From Chloroflexota bacterium (GTDB taxonomy: Bacteria > Chloroflexota > Limnocylindria > P2-11E): a stretch of DNA of 39,811 nt. The translations under genes and the position numbers were made by a program. The stretch spans positions 1 through 39,811 of the forward strand of contig VBIL01000161.1 of assembly GCA_005879975.1 (NCBI GenBank), read 5' to 3'. Of the stretch, positions 15,983-23,893 are shown one piece after another (position 1 is the stretch's first letter; each line of letters starts with the position of its first letter). The notes beneath the pieces were generated by a model. It was given only the letters and a program-made list of their open reading frames with translations, was not told the DNA's origin and ran no database searches.

Positions 15983-17176
15983 GTGAACAGCGCACGCCGC
16001 GCCGACGCCGCCTTCCTCATCGCGATCCTCACCGGCGTCCTTTTCATCGCGTTGCTCGGGCCGCTTGGCCGCCGTCTCGAGATGGTGCACCAGAATGACT
16101 TCTCGGGCTTCTGGTCCGGACCGCGGACCGTTTTGGTCGGTGGCGATCCTTGGGACCCCACGAGCTACGTGAATACAGCGGTCGAGCTCGGGACGAAGAA
16201 GCCCGATGCGAATGTGTACGACTACATGCCGTGGGTCCTCTTCGCGCTTCTTCCGCTCGCCGCGTTGCCTCTGGAGGTCGCTGGGTGGATCTGGATGGTC
16301 CTCTCGATGGTCCTCGCGATCATCGCGCTTCGCGCACTGCTCCGCGCGTTCGTGCCGGGGCGGCCTCTGATCCATGGCGCGCTCGGGCTCGCGCTCTTCC
16401 TCGGACAGCCCGGCTTCCACGCGGTCGTCCTGGGGCAGTGGGCGCTCCTGCTCATGTCGGCGACCGCGGCGGTCGTGCTCGCTGTCCGCGCGGGTCACGC
16501 GCGACGCGCGGCCTTCGCGGCCCTCGCGTTCCTCGCGAAGCCGCAGATCTTCGTGTGGACCGCGCTGGGACTCGCCATTGCCGCGGCCTTCGACCAGCGC
16601 TACCGGCGTTTCGTCCGCTACGCGGTCGTGCTCGGCGGCGCGGTCGTGATCTGCACCTGGCTCGCCTTCCCTGAGTGGTTCCCGGCGTGGCTCGCGGACA
16701 TCCCGCCGCGGCGCACCGGTCGTTCGGCGGTTCTGTTCTCCGCGTTGGGTCAAGTGCTCGGCACGCCGGGAAGGGTGCTCGCGGTGGGGGTCATCATCGG
16801 CGGCGTCGCCCTAGCCTCGGCTTTCGTGCCTGGGAGCGATGCGTGGCTCGCGGTGTGGCTCGCGCTTTCCAGCGCGGGCGCCATCTACAGCTGGTCGTAC
16901 GACCAGGTGCTGTTATTCGTTCCACTCACGATCGCGTGTGGCGTGCTGGTCACTCACGGACGCGAACGAACGATGAGGACGCTGGCGCTCGGTGGAGCCG
17001 CCACGCTTCTCGTCGTTTCGCTGGCGTTCTATGCGATCGGGGTCATCCGACACGATGAGACCTTCAGCGTCGCGATCCCGGTCGCGTTCTTTATCGCCAT
17101 CGTGTGGTCGCTCTGGCCGTATCGCCGCAGCGCGCTAGTCCGCGAGCGCCCGGCGCAGCAGGTCCAGCCCGCCTAG
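15983..17176 (+). CDS. GT87-like (DUF2029) polytopic glycosyltransferase
   Basis: 397 residues with ~9-10 hydrophobic segments. The first extracytoplasmic loop contains the acidic pair in HQNDFSGFWSGPRTVLVGGDPW, the pattern of polyprenol-phosphate-mannose-dependent GT87 enzymes and other GT-C folds. QPGFHAVVLGQWALLL after the fourth segment is also typical. The likely role is adding a hexose to a lipid-linked or secreted glycan on the outer face of the membrane. The GTG start is preceded at 10 nt by TAGCAT, a possible -10. The 3' end overlaps the convergent cinA by 42 nt. Acceptor and donor are not deducible. Confidence 0.75.
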   Translation: MNSARRADAAFLIAILTGVLFIALLGPLGRRLEMVHQNDFSGFWSGPRTVLVGGDPWDPTSYVNTAVELGTKKPDANVYDYMPWVLFALLPLAALPLEVAGWIWMVLSMVLAIIALRALLRAFVPGRPLIHGALGLALFLGQPGFHAVVLGQWALLLMSATAAVVLAVRAGHARRAAFAALAFLAKPQIFVWTALGLAIAAAFDQRYRRFVRYAVVLGGAVVICTWLAFPEWFPAWLADIPPRRTGRSAVLFSALGQVLGTPGRVLAVGVIIGGVALASAFVPGSDAWLAVWLALSSAGAIYSWSYDQVLLFVPLTIACGVLVTHGRERTMRTLALGGAATLLVVSLAFYAIGVIRHDETFSVAIPVAFFIAIVWSLWPYRRSALVRERPAQQVQPA

Positions 17177-18274
17177 GAGCGCGCGCCGCCTTCCGTCCGG
17201 AGGAGAGCGAAACTTCACCGTCAAGCGTCGCGTTCGCTCGGGGGTGATCGCCCGCAGCTCGCTCTCGTCATTTCCTTCTGGGGTGATGAGGAACACGTTC
17301 CCGCCCAGCCCTCGCGCTTCGCGCTCGAGCGCCTCGGCAACCGCTCCGAGCCGCACCACGCCTCCCGCGAACCAGCGGCGCGCGTCCGGCGTATCCGCGA
17401 GCGAGCGCGCGATGTCGCCCATGGACAGCGACTCGGCGACGGCTAAGCGCCAGCCGCGCGCGAGGAGCGCGCGGCCGACCACGACGCCCAGCGTGTCGCT
17501 ATCGACGCCCCACACGTACTCGCCGAGCCGCGCGCGGATCTCGGCCTCAACGCCCGCGATCCGGGCGTCCGCCTCCTGGGCGGACGGCGCCTTATCGGCG
17601 ATTCGGACGTGAACGCCGTCGTTCTTGGCGTACGTCGCGACGGTTGGGCTCGTGGAACGCACGAGCTCGTCGAGCTTCTCCTCGACCGCGCTCTCCCCGA
17701 CGCCAAGGAGCTTCAGGGTTCGGCGCCGGAGCGCGCTTCCCTGAGCGAGCGTCGGCTCGACTTGGTCCTCCCACATCGGAGTCATCTCACGCGGCACCCC
17801 GGGCATCGCCACGATCCGTCTGCCGTCCTTCCGTACGTCCCAACCGGGCGCGGTGCCGTTGGGATTGCGGAGCGCACGCGCGGAAGGGATGAGCCAGGCC
17901 TGCTTGCGATTCCGCTCGGGCATCGGCAGGCCGCGCCCAGCAAACCACGAGCGCAGCTCTTTTTCGAGCTCCGGATCGACGGCTGGGGTCTCGCCAAGCG
18001 CGGCGGCGATCGCTTCGCGCGTCAAATCGTCCTCGGTCGGCCCGAGCCCCCCGGTCACGACCACGAGCTCGCTCCGAGCGAGCGCTCGCTCGAATGCCTC
18101 CTTGGCGCGGCCGAGATTGTCGCCGACGGTCTGCATGTGGAGGCAGTCGATTCCAAGGAGGGCGAGTCGGCCGGCGAGATAGGCGGCGTTCGTGTCAACG
18201 ATCTCGCCCAATAGGAGCTCGGTGCCAACCGAGAGGAGCTCAGCCCGTAGACGGTTGGTCGGTCGCTCTGGCAC
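17135..18274 (-). CDS. cinA: CinA-like protein with degenerate C-terminal amidase domain
   Basis: 379 residues from the GTG at 18274. The N-terminal MoCF/COG1058 domain is intact: GTELLLGEIVDTNAAYLAGRLA, TGGLGPTEDDLTREAI, RNRKQAWLIPSA, PNGTAPGW and MPGVPREM. In CinA this domain hydrolyses ADP-ribose-type substrates. The C-terminal nicotinamide-mononucleotide deamidase domain is eroded. The usual AESCTGG loop reads AESLSMG, the GGVVAYSNxxK segment reads GGVVRLGAVAEA without the catalytic Lys, and the central third of the domain is missing before the GNDESELRA tail. The NMN-deamidation step is therefore probably lost. An alternative upstream GTG at about 18292 would lengthen the N-terminus only slightly. 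Confidence 0.85.
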   Translation of the reverse strand: MPERPTNRLRAELLSVGTELLLGEIVDTNAAYLAGRLALLGIDCLHMQTVGDNLGRAKEAFERALARSELVVVTGGLGPTEDDLTREAIAAALGETPAVDPELEKELRSWFAGRGLPMPERNRKQAWLIPSARALRNPNGTAPGWDVRKDGRRIVAMPGVPREMTPMWEDQVEPTLAQGSALRRRTLKLLGVGESAVEEKLDELVRSTSPTVATYAKNDGVHVRIADKAPSAQEADARIAGVEAEIRARLGEYVWGVDSDTLGVVVGRALLARGWRLAVAESLSMGDIARSLADTPDARRWFAGGVVRLGAVAEALEREARGLGGNVFLITPEGNDESELRAITPERTRRLTVKFRSPPDGRRRALLGGLDLLRRALAD

Positions 18275-18335
18275 GTGACTTGCATCACTTCCCACCGCTA
18301 ACAGAGAAATCCCAACCCTTCCCTTCCTCACCACG

Positions 18336-18370
18336 AACCCCGTCCGCAAGGACGGGGTTTTGTGGCTTTA
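18336..18370 (+). terminator. GC-rich hairpin with T-rich 3' flank in the divergent gap
   Basis: aaccccgtcc/ggacggggtt is a perfect 10-bp stem with a gcaa loop. It extends through a bulge to ccac/gtgg and is followed by ttttgtggcttta on the plus strand. It lies upstream of the zinc-ribbon promoter and could stop plus-strand transcripts running antisense through cinA. Confidence 0.6.
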
Positions 18371-18397
18371 TTGGGTCGCGCGGCCCGCTGAGAGGGC

Positions 18398-18422
18398 TAG
18401 GGTACGCTGCGCTGAAGCGTAC
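18398..18422 (+). promoter_or_regulatory. Putative -10 (TAGGGT) and inverted repeat before the zinc-ribbon gene
   Basis: TAGGGT at 18398-18403 would start transcription near 18410. gtacgct (18402-18408) and agcgtac (18416-18422) form a 7-bp dyad that touches the GGAGG ribosome-binding site at 18423, so it could act as an operator or a weak RNA hairpin. Confidence 0.4.
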
Positions 18423-18433
18423 GGAGGTGCTTG

Positions 18434-18580
18434 TTGGCCAGTGGCTATTGCGTGAAGTGCAAAGCAACACGTGAGATCAAAGACCCGCAACAGATCACGA
18501 TGAAGAACGGTCGCCCCGCCACCCAGGGCGTATGCCCGGTGTGCGGGACCAAGATCTTCAAGATCGGCGCGTCGACCTAA
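18434..18580 (+). CDS. Small zinc-ribbon protein (DUF5679-like)
   Basis: 48 residues, too short for the ORF track: MASGYCVKCKATREIKD, then a central MKNGRPATQG, then VCPVCGTKIFKIG. Two CxxC pairs (Cys6/9 and Cys34/37) form a compact zinc ribbon. I recognise this as the DUF5679-like family common in Chloroflexota and related lineages, where it is often found alone or near topA. The TTG start has GGAGG 6 nt upstream; a TTG three bases earlier is also possible. Function unknown; a nucleic-acid-binding or zinc-handling role would be an inference from the fold. Confidence 0.8.
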   Translation: MASGYCVKCKATREIKDPQQITMKNGRPATQGVCPVCGTKIFKIGAST

Positions 18581-18625
18581 GCCGGTACGAGTCCTGCGGC
18601 ATCCTCCGGGATCCGGAGGTGCGTC

Positions 18626-19066
18626 ATGAAAGTTCGCGATCTAATGACCGGTGACCCGGCCACCGTCGACTCGAATGCGACGTTGGGTGAGGTCGCCACG
18701 CTGATGAAGCAGCAAGACTGCGGTTCCATTCCCGTCGTGGCCGATGGTCGGCTCGTCGGGATCGTCACCGATCGGGACATCGTCGTCCGGGCGGTCGCCG
18801 CGGGGAAAGACCCGAAGACCCTACGCGTCACCGAGGTCATGTCGGCGGATCCGATCACCATCGGCCCGGATGAAGACGTCAAGCAGGCCGAGAAGGTCAT
18901 GGCCGATCGTCAGATCCGTCGCCTTCCCGTGGTCGAACACGGTTCGCTCGTCGGGATCCTGGTGACGGCGCAGATCGCGCGATCCGAGAACGAGAGCACG
19001 ACCGGCAAGACACTGAAGGAGATCAGCGCGCCGGCGAGCGGCAAGGGTTCGCACGCGCGCGGATGA
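18626..19066 (+). CDS. CBS-domain-pair protein
   Basis: 146 residues consisting of two CBS motifs in a Bateman module. The first is VRDLMTGDPATVDSNATLGEVATLM to GRLVGIVTDRDI; the second is VTEVMSADPITIGPDEDVKQAE to GSLVGILVTAQIA. Each repeat ends in the (L/I)VGI(V/L)T-x-x-D/Q strand that contacts adenine nucleotides. A short flexible tail follows. GGAGG precedes the ATG. Stand-alone CBS pairs usually sense ATP/AMP/S-adenosyl ligands and act on a partner enzyme; none is apparent next to it. It lies 45 nt after the zinc-ribbon gene and may share its transcript. Confidence 0.9.
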   Translation: MKVRDLMTGDPATVDSNATLGEVATLMKQQDCGSIPVVADGRLVGIVTDRDIVVRAVAAGKDPKTLRVTEVMSADPITIGPDEDVKQAEKVMADRQIRRLPVVEHGSLVGILVTAQIARSENESTTGKTLKEISAPASGKGSHARG

Positions 19067-19090
19067 CGTCAACAATGTGGACAACCCAGG

Positions 19091-19120
19091 TTGGTGATGC
19101 TGCGGGCCCATCGGTACCAT
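19091..19120 (+). promoter_or_regulatory. Putative tRNA-Lys promoter
   Basis: TTGGTG (19091-19096), 18 nt, TACCAT (19115-19120), placed so that transcription starts right at the tRNA 5' end. Confidence 0.4.
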
Positions 19121-19127
19121 TTCGATG

Positions 19128-19199
19128 GGGCCAGTAGCTCAGCGGTAGAGCAGGGGACTCTTAATCCCTTGGCCGAGAGTTCGAATCTCTCCTGGCTCA
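19128..19199 (+). tRNA. tRNA-Lys (anticodon CTT)
   Basis: The acceptor GGGCCAG pairs with CTGGCTC, with one G-U. The D-arm is GCTC/GAGC. The anticodon stem GGGGA/TCCCT carries the loop CTCTTAA, so the anticodon CTT is at 19160-19162 and reads AAG. The T-arm is GAGAGTTCGAATCTCTC. The 3' CCA is not encoded. Confidence 0.95.
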
Positions 19200-19247
19200 C
19201 TAGTTTTCCGCGGAATGCCCGGGCTCGAATGAGCGTTCCCCTTCGCG

Positions 19248-19685
19248 ATGAGTGAGGAACGCCGGCCCGGGCCCTTCCGTGGTTTCAACCAATCGGTCAT
19301 CGAGGACTTTCGCGCGCACAAAGGTCAGATCAGCAAAGGGCCCTTCACCGGCCGCTCGCTTCTGCTCCTGACGACAAAGGGCCGGAGGAGCGGCGCGGAG
19401 CGCACGAACCCGCTCGCATATACGCGCGATGGCGACCGCTACATCGTGGTCGCGTCCAAAGGCGGCGCGCCGACGAACCCGGACTGGTATCGGAACCTGC
19501 GCGCCCAACCGCGCGTCTCCGTCGAGGTCGGGCCGGAGCGCTTCGAAGCCCAGGCATCCGTCGCGAAGGGCGGCGAGCGGCGGCGGCTCTACGACGCCCA
19601 TGCCTCGCGGATGCCGGCCTTCAAGGAATACGAACAAAGGACCAGCCGCGAGATCCCGGTAGTCGTCCTCGAACGGGCGGGCTGA
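19248..19685 (+). CDS. Deazaflavin (F420)-dependent nitroreductase-family oxidoreductase (Ddn-like)
   Basis: 145 residues forming a split-barrel flavin/deazaflavin reductase. Diagnostic stretches are SLLLLTTKGRRSGAERTNPL (phosphate/F420-binding strand pair), YIVVASKGGAPTNPDWYRNL, and the closing REIPVVVLER strand. The family (Ddn/Rv3547-like) uses reduced F420 to reduce quinones or nitro compounds. Its presence hints that the organism makes or imports F420, though no F420 biosynthesis gene lies in the window. No Shine-Dalgarno is obvious before the ATG. It stands alone between the tRNA and the cytochrome gene. Confidence 0.88.
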   Translation: MSEERRPGPFRGFNQSVIEDFRAHKGQISKGPFTGRSLLLLTTKGRRSGAERTNPLAYTRDGDRYIVVASKGGAPTNPDWYRNLRAQPRVSVEVGPERFEAQASVAKGGERRRLYDAHASRMPAFKEYEQRTSREIPVVVLERAG

Positions 19686-19728
19686 CCCGCCGCATCCGAG
19701 CGCGCGCCCTGCGCGTATTTTCTGGAAG

Positions 19729-20502
19729 TTGAGCAAGCGCCGGTTGGTCCTGGTGGCCCTTCTCGGGGCGATCGTCATGGGCGTGGCGATCCTTGTCGTC
19801 GCGCTGCCGTTCGCGCTGGTCCACCGGCAAGATCTTCCCCTCGAGCGGGCGTACGGCGACGCCGCGGTCTCAGTCATCTCACGGCTTCTCGGCGGCGATG
19901 CCAGCAATCCGCGCGGCAACGATCCCCGGGCTCTTTCCGCGGGACGCGCCGCCTACACCGGATCCTGTGCCGTCTGCCACGGCGCGAAAGGCGACGGCCG
20001 CGGCGTTTTCGGCCCGACGACATATCCCGACGCGACCGACCTCACCGCCGACGCCGCGAAACGCAAGACCGACGCGCAGCTCTTCTGGATCATCAAGAAC
20101 GGTCTCGGTTTCACCGCGATGCCTGCGTTCAGCGACGCGTACAAGGATGAAGACATCTGGGCGATGGTCGCCTACGTCCGTGCGCTGCAGCGCGGTGACG
20201 CCAGCACGATCACGATTCCCGCGCCCACGCAAGCCCAGCTCCTGCTTGCGGATCCGCGAGGCGATCGGATGGCGCGCGGCGCTGCGGTCTATTTCGCGCA
20301 GGGTTGCCATCTCTGCCACGGGCCCGAGGGCGACGCGCCGGGCGATCTCTCTATCCGCGGACGGATCGAGACCGAGATCGTGCGCAAGGGAGACGATCGA
20401 GGCATGCCGTCATATGGGAAGGATCGCATCAGCGACGCGGAGCTGACAGACCTCGAGGTCTACCTGCTTCGCTTCGCGGCGATTCCCTCTAGCCCGGACT
20501 GA
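19729..20502 (+). CDS. Membrane-anchored diheme cytochrome c
   Basis: 257 residues. An uncleaved N-terminal anchor (RRLVLVALLGAIVMGVAILVVALPF) precedes two class I cytochrome c domains. The first has GRAAYTGSCAVCHGAKGDG with axial Met in the GFTAMPAF segment. The second has AVYFAQGCHLCHGPEGD with axial Met in DRGMPSYG. Both face outward and probably pass electrons in an aerobic or nitrogen-oxide respiratory chain; the redox partner is not in the window. The TTG start is preceded at 7 nt by TATTTT, a good -10, so the mRNA may be almost leaderless. The 3' end overlaps the convergent GT2 gene by 43 nt. Confidence 0.9.
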   Translation: MSKRRLVLVALLGAIVMGVAILVVALPFALVHRQDLPLERAYGDAAVSVISRLLGGDASNPRGNDPRALSAGRAAYTGSCAVCHGAKGDGRGVFGPTTYPDATDLTADAAKRKTDAQLFWIIKNGLGFTAMPAFSDAYKDEDIWAMVAYVRALQRGDASTITIPAPTQAQLLLADPRGDRMARGAAVYFAQGCHLCHGPEGDAPGDLSIRGRIETEIVRKGDDRGMPSYGKDRISDAELTDLEVYLLRFAAIPSSPD

Positions 20503-21656
20503 GCGCGCAGCAGCGCGAGCGGATAGATCGTGCCGCGCCATCGCACGCCGCGCGTCTCCGCGAGGTAAACCGAGCGGGCTATCGCATAGGCGAAGCACAG
20601 CGCCGAGAACGGCAGAAGGGCGACGAGCACGATGGCGCTCGGGGTCAGCGGGCCCATCGATTGGCGATACGTTTCGGCCAAGCCGACGAAGAGGCAGGCG
20701 ACCACCCCGACGAGGAGGATCCGGTCGATGCCGTCCAGAGCGAAGATACCGAAAAAAGGCCAGACCATCGTCGCCGCGATAAAGAAGAGCACCGCCAGCG
20801 AATCGAGGACGCGGTACTCCAGGCTCGCGTACAGGCTCTTCTCGAGGCCGGCGAGCGCGGCGTGGAGCGAGGGATACCACTCGACGGCGAGGACCTCCAT
20901 CCCGTTCGCCACGCGCTGCTTGAAGCCGAAACCGCGGATCCGCCGCCCGAGACGAATGTCGTCGTCCGGGCGCAGTGAGAGCGCTCGCATGGTCCCGATG
21001 CGCTCGTAGGCATCGCGCCGCACGAGGTTGAACGCGCCGATGCCGACGCCGCGCTTGCTGTTGGGGTCGTTCGCGAGGTACGCGCCCCAGAGCGTGATGA
21101 AGGCGTAGCCGAAGAACGCGACGAAGGCGCGAAGAACAACGCCGTGCGCGATGAGGCGCGGCGCGAGCGTCAGATGGTCGAGGTTCTGCTGCAACGCGTA
21201 TCCCACCGCGCGACGGAGTGCACCCGGCGCGAAGACCACGTCCGCGTCCGTGAAGAGCAACCACTCGCCCATCGCCCGGTCGGCTCCGCGCCAGAGCGCA
21301 TGGTTCTTCCCGAGCCAGCCCGCGGGAAGATCGTCGACGCGGAGCACGACGAGACGCGACTCGCGCGCCGCGACCTCGCGCAGCACATCACCGGTGCGAT
21401 CAGCGGAGCGATCGTCCACCGCGATCACCTCGAGATCCGGATAGTCCTGGGCGAGCAGTGATCCGAGCGCCCGGCCGATGGATGCGGCCTCGTCCCGCGC
21501 GGGCACGACGATCGAAAGGCGCGGCAGGACGACGCCCGCGCGAGCCGGAGGCAATCGCGGGATCGCGTTCCGATGACGAACGAGCAACACGAACGGGACA
21601 GCGACCGCAAGGAAAACGAACGTGTCAAAGACCGTGACGGCGATCGGGGTCGTCAT
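20460..21656 (-). CDS. Membrane-bound GT2 glycosyltransferase (HpnB-like)
   Basis: 398 residues. One N-terminal helix (VFLAVAVPFVLLV) leads into a GT-A domain: LSIVVPARDEAASIGRALGSL, VDDRSADRTG, LPAGWLGKNHALWRGAD, the metal-binding DADVVF, and the acceptor segment LRPDDDIRLGRRIRGFGFKQ. Three or four C-terminal helices follow. The GWLGKNHA and DDDIRLG motifs are those of hopene-associated HpnB and carotenoid/sterol-type glycosyltransferases, so a lipid acceptor is likely. A TAGCGT box lies 6 nt upstream of the ATG on the minus strand. Confidence 0.85.
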   Translation of the reverse strand: MTTPIAVTVFDTFVFLAVAVPFVLLVRHRNAIPRLPPARAGVVLPRLSIVVPARDEAASIGRALGSLLAQDYPDLEVIAVDDRSADRTGDVLREVAARESRLVVLRVDDLPAGWLGKNHALWRGADRAMGEWLLFTDADVVFAPGALRRAVGYALQQNLDHLTLAPRLIAHGVVLRAFVAFFGYAFITLWGAYLANDPNSKRGVGIGAFNLVRRDAYERIGTMRALSLRPDDDIRLGRRIRGFGFKQRVANGMEVLAVEWYPSLHAALAGLEKSLYASLEYRVLDSLAVLFFIAATMVWPFFGIFALDGIDRILLVGVVACLFVGLAETYRQSMGPLTPSAIVLVALLPFSALCFAYAIARSVYLAETRGVRWRGTIYPLALLRAQSGLEGIAAKRSR

Positions 21657-21662
21657 AAGGTC

Positions 21663-21668
21663 ACGCTA
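21663..21668 (-). promoter_or_regulatory. Putative -10 element (TAGCGT) for leaderless GT2 mRNA
   Basis: Read on the minus strand, TAGCGT ends 6 nt before the ATG at 21656, leaving no room for a ribosome-binding site. Confidence 0.4.
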
Positions 21669-21693
21669 CTCACGCGGTGGTGGTAGCGCGAAT

Positions 21694-21718
21694 GGGGGAG
21701 TTCGCGCGAATCTCCCCC
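21694..21718. repeat. Strong inverted repeat between divergent GT2 and GGDEF genes
   Basis: gggggag and ctccccc flank the self-complementary ttcgcgcgaa, so the whole 25 bp can fold into a long hairpin or cruciform. No T-run follows on either strand. It lies within the N-terminal extension of the long GGDEF ORF, which argues that this extension is not coding. Confidence 0.5.
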
Positions 21719-21810
21719 GTTCGCGTCCCCCGCGCGGGCACGCTCCGGTACGTTCTCGCGGCTTTCAGAGTGCCTCCCTTGGCACCTAGCCTTTTGGGAG
21801 TGATTCCCGC

Positions 21811-21816
21811 TAGGGT
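21811..21816 (+). promoter_or_regulatory. Putative -10 element (TAGGGT) for the GGDEF gene
   Basis: TAGGGT ends 7 nt before an in-frame GTG at 21824, the same geometry as at 8215 and 39157. It supports the shorter start of the diguanylate cyclase. Confidence 0.4.
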
Positions 21817-21823
21817 CCGTGCC

Positions 21824-23857
21824 GTGTTCGCGCGCCGGTCGTCGCGCTCGTACCTCGCCGCTCTCATCGGCGCGGTCCTCGTGTATGTCGCCGAGCAGTT
21901 CGTGCCAGATGCCTATGCGCGCGGCGCCCTCGCGGACCTGGCGTGGACCGGTGCCGCGCTCGCCTCGGTTGTCGGCACGACGCATGCGGTCCGCTGGGCC
22001 AAGCGCGACGACCGTCTGGCGTGGCTCTGCTTCCTGGGCGGGTCGATCGCTTGGCTTCTTAGTCAGCTGGCGCGGGATGCGTTTGAGGTCGGCCGCGCGA
22101 CTTTCCTCCTACACCCCTGGATGGACGTGGGCTTCCTCGCGGCTGCGCCGATCTGGACCATCAGTCTGGTGCTGCTGCTCCGTCGGTACGGCCAGCGCCT
22201 CGCGCTCTACGCACTCGTGCTCGACGTCGGAGCGGTGGTCCTCACGCTCGGGGCAGGCGTGCTCGTGTACCTGTCGAGCCTGGTCCTGGACGTCGCCCAG
22301 GACGATCCGGTCTTCGCGGCAGGCGCTGTCCTCTTTCCGCTCCTCTATGTGGCGGCAACGGGCGCGGCGCTCTCGGTCGTATGGGGCATGCCGGCGAACG
22401 AACCGCGCGCCGCGGTCACATCGCTCTTCCTGGGCCTCGGCCTCAATGCCCTGGCCTTCAGTCTGTATCTGCCGGCGTACCTCTCGTCGACCTTCGTCGC
22501 AGGCACGCCGCTCGATCCGCTTTGGATCCTCGGAATGGCCGCCATCGGCATCGCTGGAGCGCAGTGGGTCGAGGAGCGAGAGGCCAAGGCCGCGTCGGCG
22601 ATGTCGTCTTCGGCCATCCACTTCTCGCGAATGCTGCTTCCTGGGCTGGTCGCGGCGGCGAGCGCGTTCCTGCTGGTCTACACGGACGTACGCGCGCTGC
22701 CCCGTCCGATCGCGGATCTCATCGACGGCGCGATCGCGGTCGCCGTCCTCGTGCTGGCGATACGCGCGGGCCTCGCGCTCTACGCCAACTGGCGCCTCGG
22801 CGAGCTCGAGCGGCGGCGCGCCGAACAGATGGCGGCGCTCTATGACGTGGGACTCGCGACCGCTGGAGAGCTCTCACTCGATGACCTGGCGGCGCTCATC
22901 GCACGGGAAGCGACGGCACTGACGCGAACCGATGGGGCGATGGTCTCCCTCGCCGAGCGGGCGCGCGGGCTGATCGTCCGCGCGCAGCACAACGCGCCCG
23001 CGCTAGGCCTGCGCGTGTCGGTCGGCGAGGCCCTTCGCGGGATCGCGCTCGAGGCGGTCCGCACACGGGATCTCGTGGTCGCCGCCGACTACCGCACGCA
23101 TCCCGACAGCAACCCGTTGTTGCATGGCCTGATCGCCTCGGCGATCGCTGCGCCGTTCATCGCTCGTGGCGAGATCGTGGGGACGCTCACCGCCTACTCG
23201 CGCCAGCGGCGGGTGTTCTCCGAGGAGACCTGCCGGTTGCTCCGCCTCTATGCCGCGCAGGCCGCGATCGCCATCGTCAACGCCGACTTGGTGACCGAAA
23301 CGCGGCGGCTCGCCCGCGACGACGACCTCACCGGCGTGTTGAACCGGCGCAGCCTCATGGAGCGTCTGGGCTCCGAGGTGGCGGAGGCTGCTCGGCATGG
23401 TGACATCTTCGGCGTCGTGCTGTGCGATGTCGACGGGCTCAAGGCGGTGAACGACTCGGCCGGCCACCTGATCGGGAACGATGTCCTGAAGACCGTGGCA
23501 CGGGCGATGCGCGAGTCGTCGCGGGTGGAGGACGTCATCGCCCGCTTCGGCGGCGACGAGTTCGTGATCCTCCTTCCACGCACCGGGCCTCTTCCCGCAC
23601 AGGCGCTTGTCGGCCGCGTTGCGGCGCGTCTCCGCGAGGAGCACTACACCTGGGCCGGGCGGGACAATCCGCTGCCCCGCGTCTCATTCGGCATCGCCTG
23701 GTTCCCCGAGGACGGCCGCGACGCCGATGCGCTGCTGGGAGCTGCGGATGCTCGCATGTACGAAGACAAGGTGCGCGCGCGAACTCTGCGTCAGAGCGAT
23801 GCGGCGGAGGCCGACCAGGCCGGTCCGGCTGCGCTCGGTGTCTCCGTAAGCGGTTAG
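21824..23857 (+). CDS. Membrane GAF-GGDEF diguanylate cyclase
   Basis: 677 residues from the GTG at 21824; the track start at 21677 would add a Pro/Arg-rich stretch over an inverted repeat. Eight to ten hydrophobic helices fill the first ~320 residues (a MASE-like sensor of unrecognised type). A GAF domain (MAALYDVGLATAGELSLDDLAAL to AIAIVNADL) follows, and then a complete GGDEF domain. The GTP-binding run is CDVDGLKAVNDSAGHLIGNDVL, the active loop is FGGDEFVIL, and RVED five residues before it is an intact inhibitory I-site. It should synthesise c-di-GMP with product feedback. It is divergent from GT2, and its stop codon lies within a TAGGCT box that may drive lysW. Confidence 0.9.
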   Translation: MFARRSSRSYLAALIGAVLVYVAEQFVPDAYARGALADLAWTGAALASVVGTTHAVRWAKRDDRLAWLCFLGGSIAWLLSQLARDAFEVGRATFLLHPWMDVGFLAAAPIWTISLVLLLRRYGQRLALYALVLDVGAVVLTLGAGVLVYLSSLVLDVAQDDPVFAAGAVLFPLLYVAATGAALSVVWGMPANEPRAAVTSLFLGLGLNALAFSLYLPAYLSSTFVAGTPLDPLWILGMAAIGIAGAQWVEEREAKAASAMSSSAIHFSRMLLPGLVAAASAFLLVYTDVRALPRPIADLIDGAIAVAVLVLAIRAGLALYANWRLGELERRRAEQMAALYDVGLATAGELSLDDLAALIAREATALTRTDGAMVSLAERARGLIVRAQHNAPALGLRVSVGEALRGIALEAVRTRDLVVAADYRTHPDSNPLLHGLIASAIAAPFIARGEIVGTLTAYSRQRRVFSEETCRLLRLYAAQAAIAIVNADLVTETRRLARDDDLTGVLNRRSLMERLGSEVAEAARHGDIFGVVLCDVDGLKAVNDSAGHLIGNDVLKTVARAMRESSRVEDVIARFGGDEFVILLPRTGPLPAQALVGRVAARLREEHYTWAGRDNPLPRVSFGIAWFPEDGRDADALLGAADARMYEDKVRARTLRQSDAAEADQAGPAALGVSVSG

Positions 23858-23893
23858 GCTTTTCCCTCAAGCGCTGCGACGAGGGGGGAAGCC

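Noticed and set aside
19067-23893. T-box or other lysine-responsive element linking tRNA-Lys and the lys operon
   Set aside because: No T-box sequence or lysine riboswitch core was recognised before lysW, and the tRNA is 4.7 kb away behind unrelated genes.
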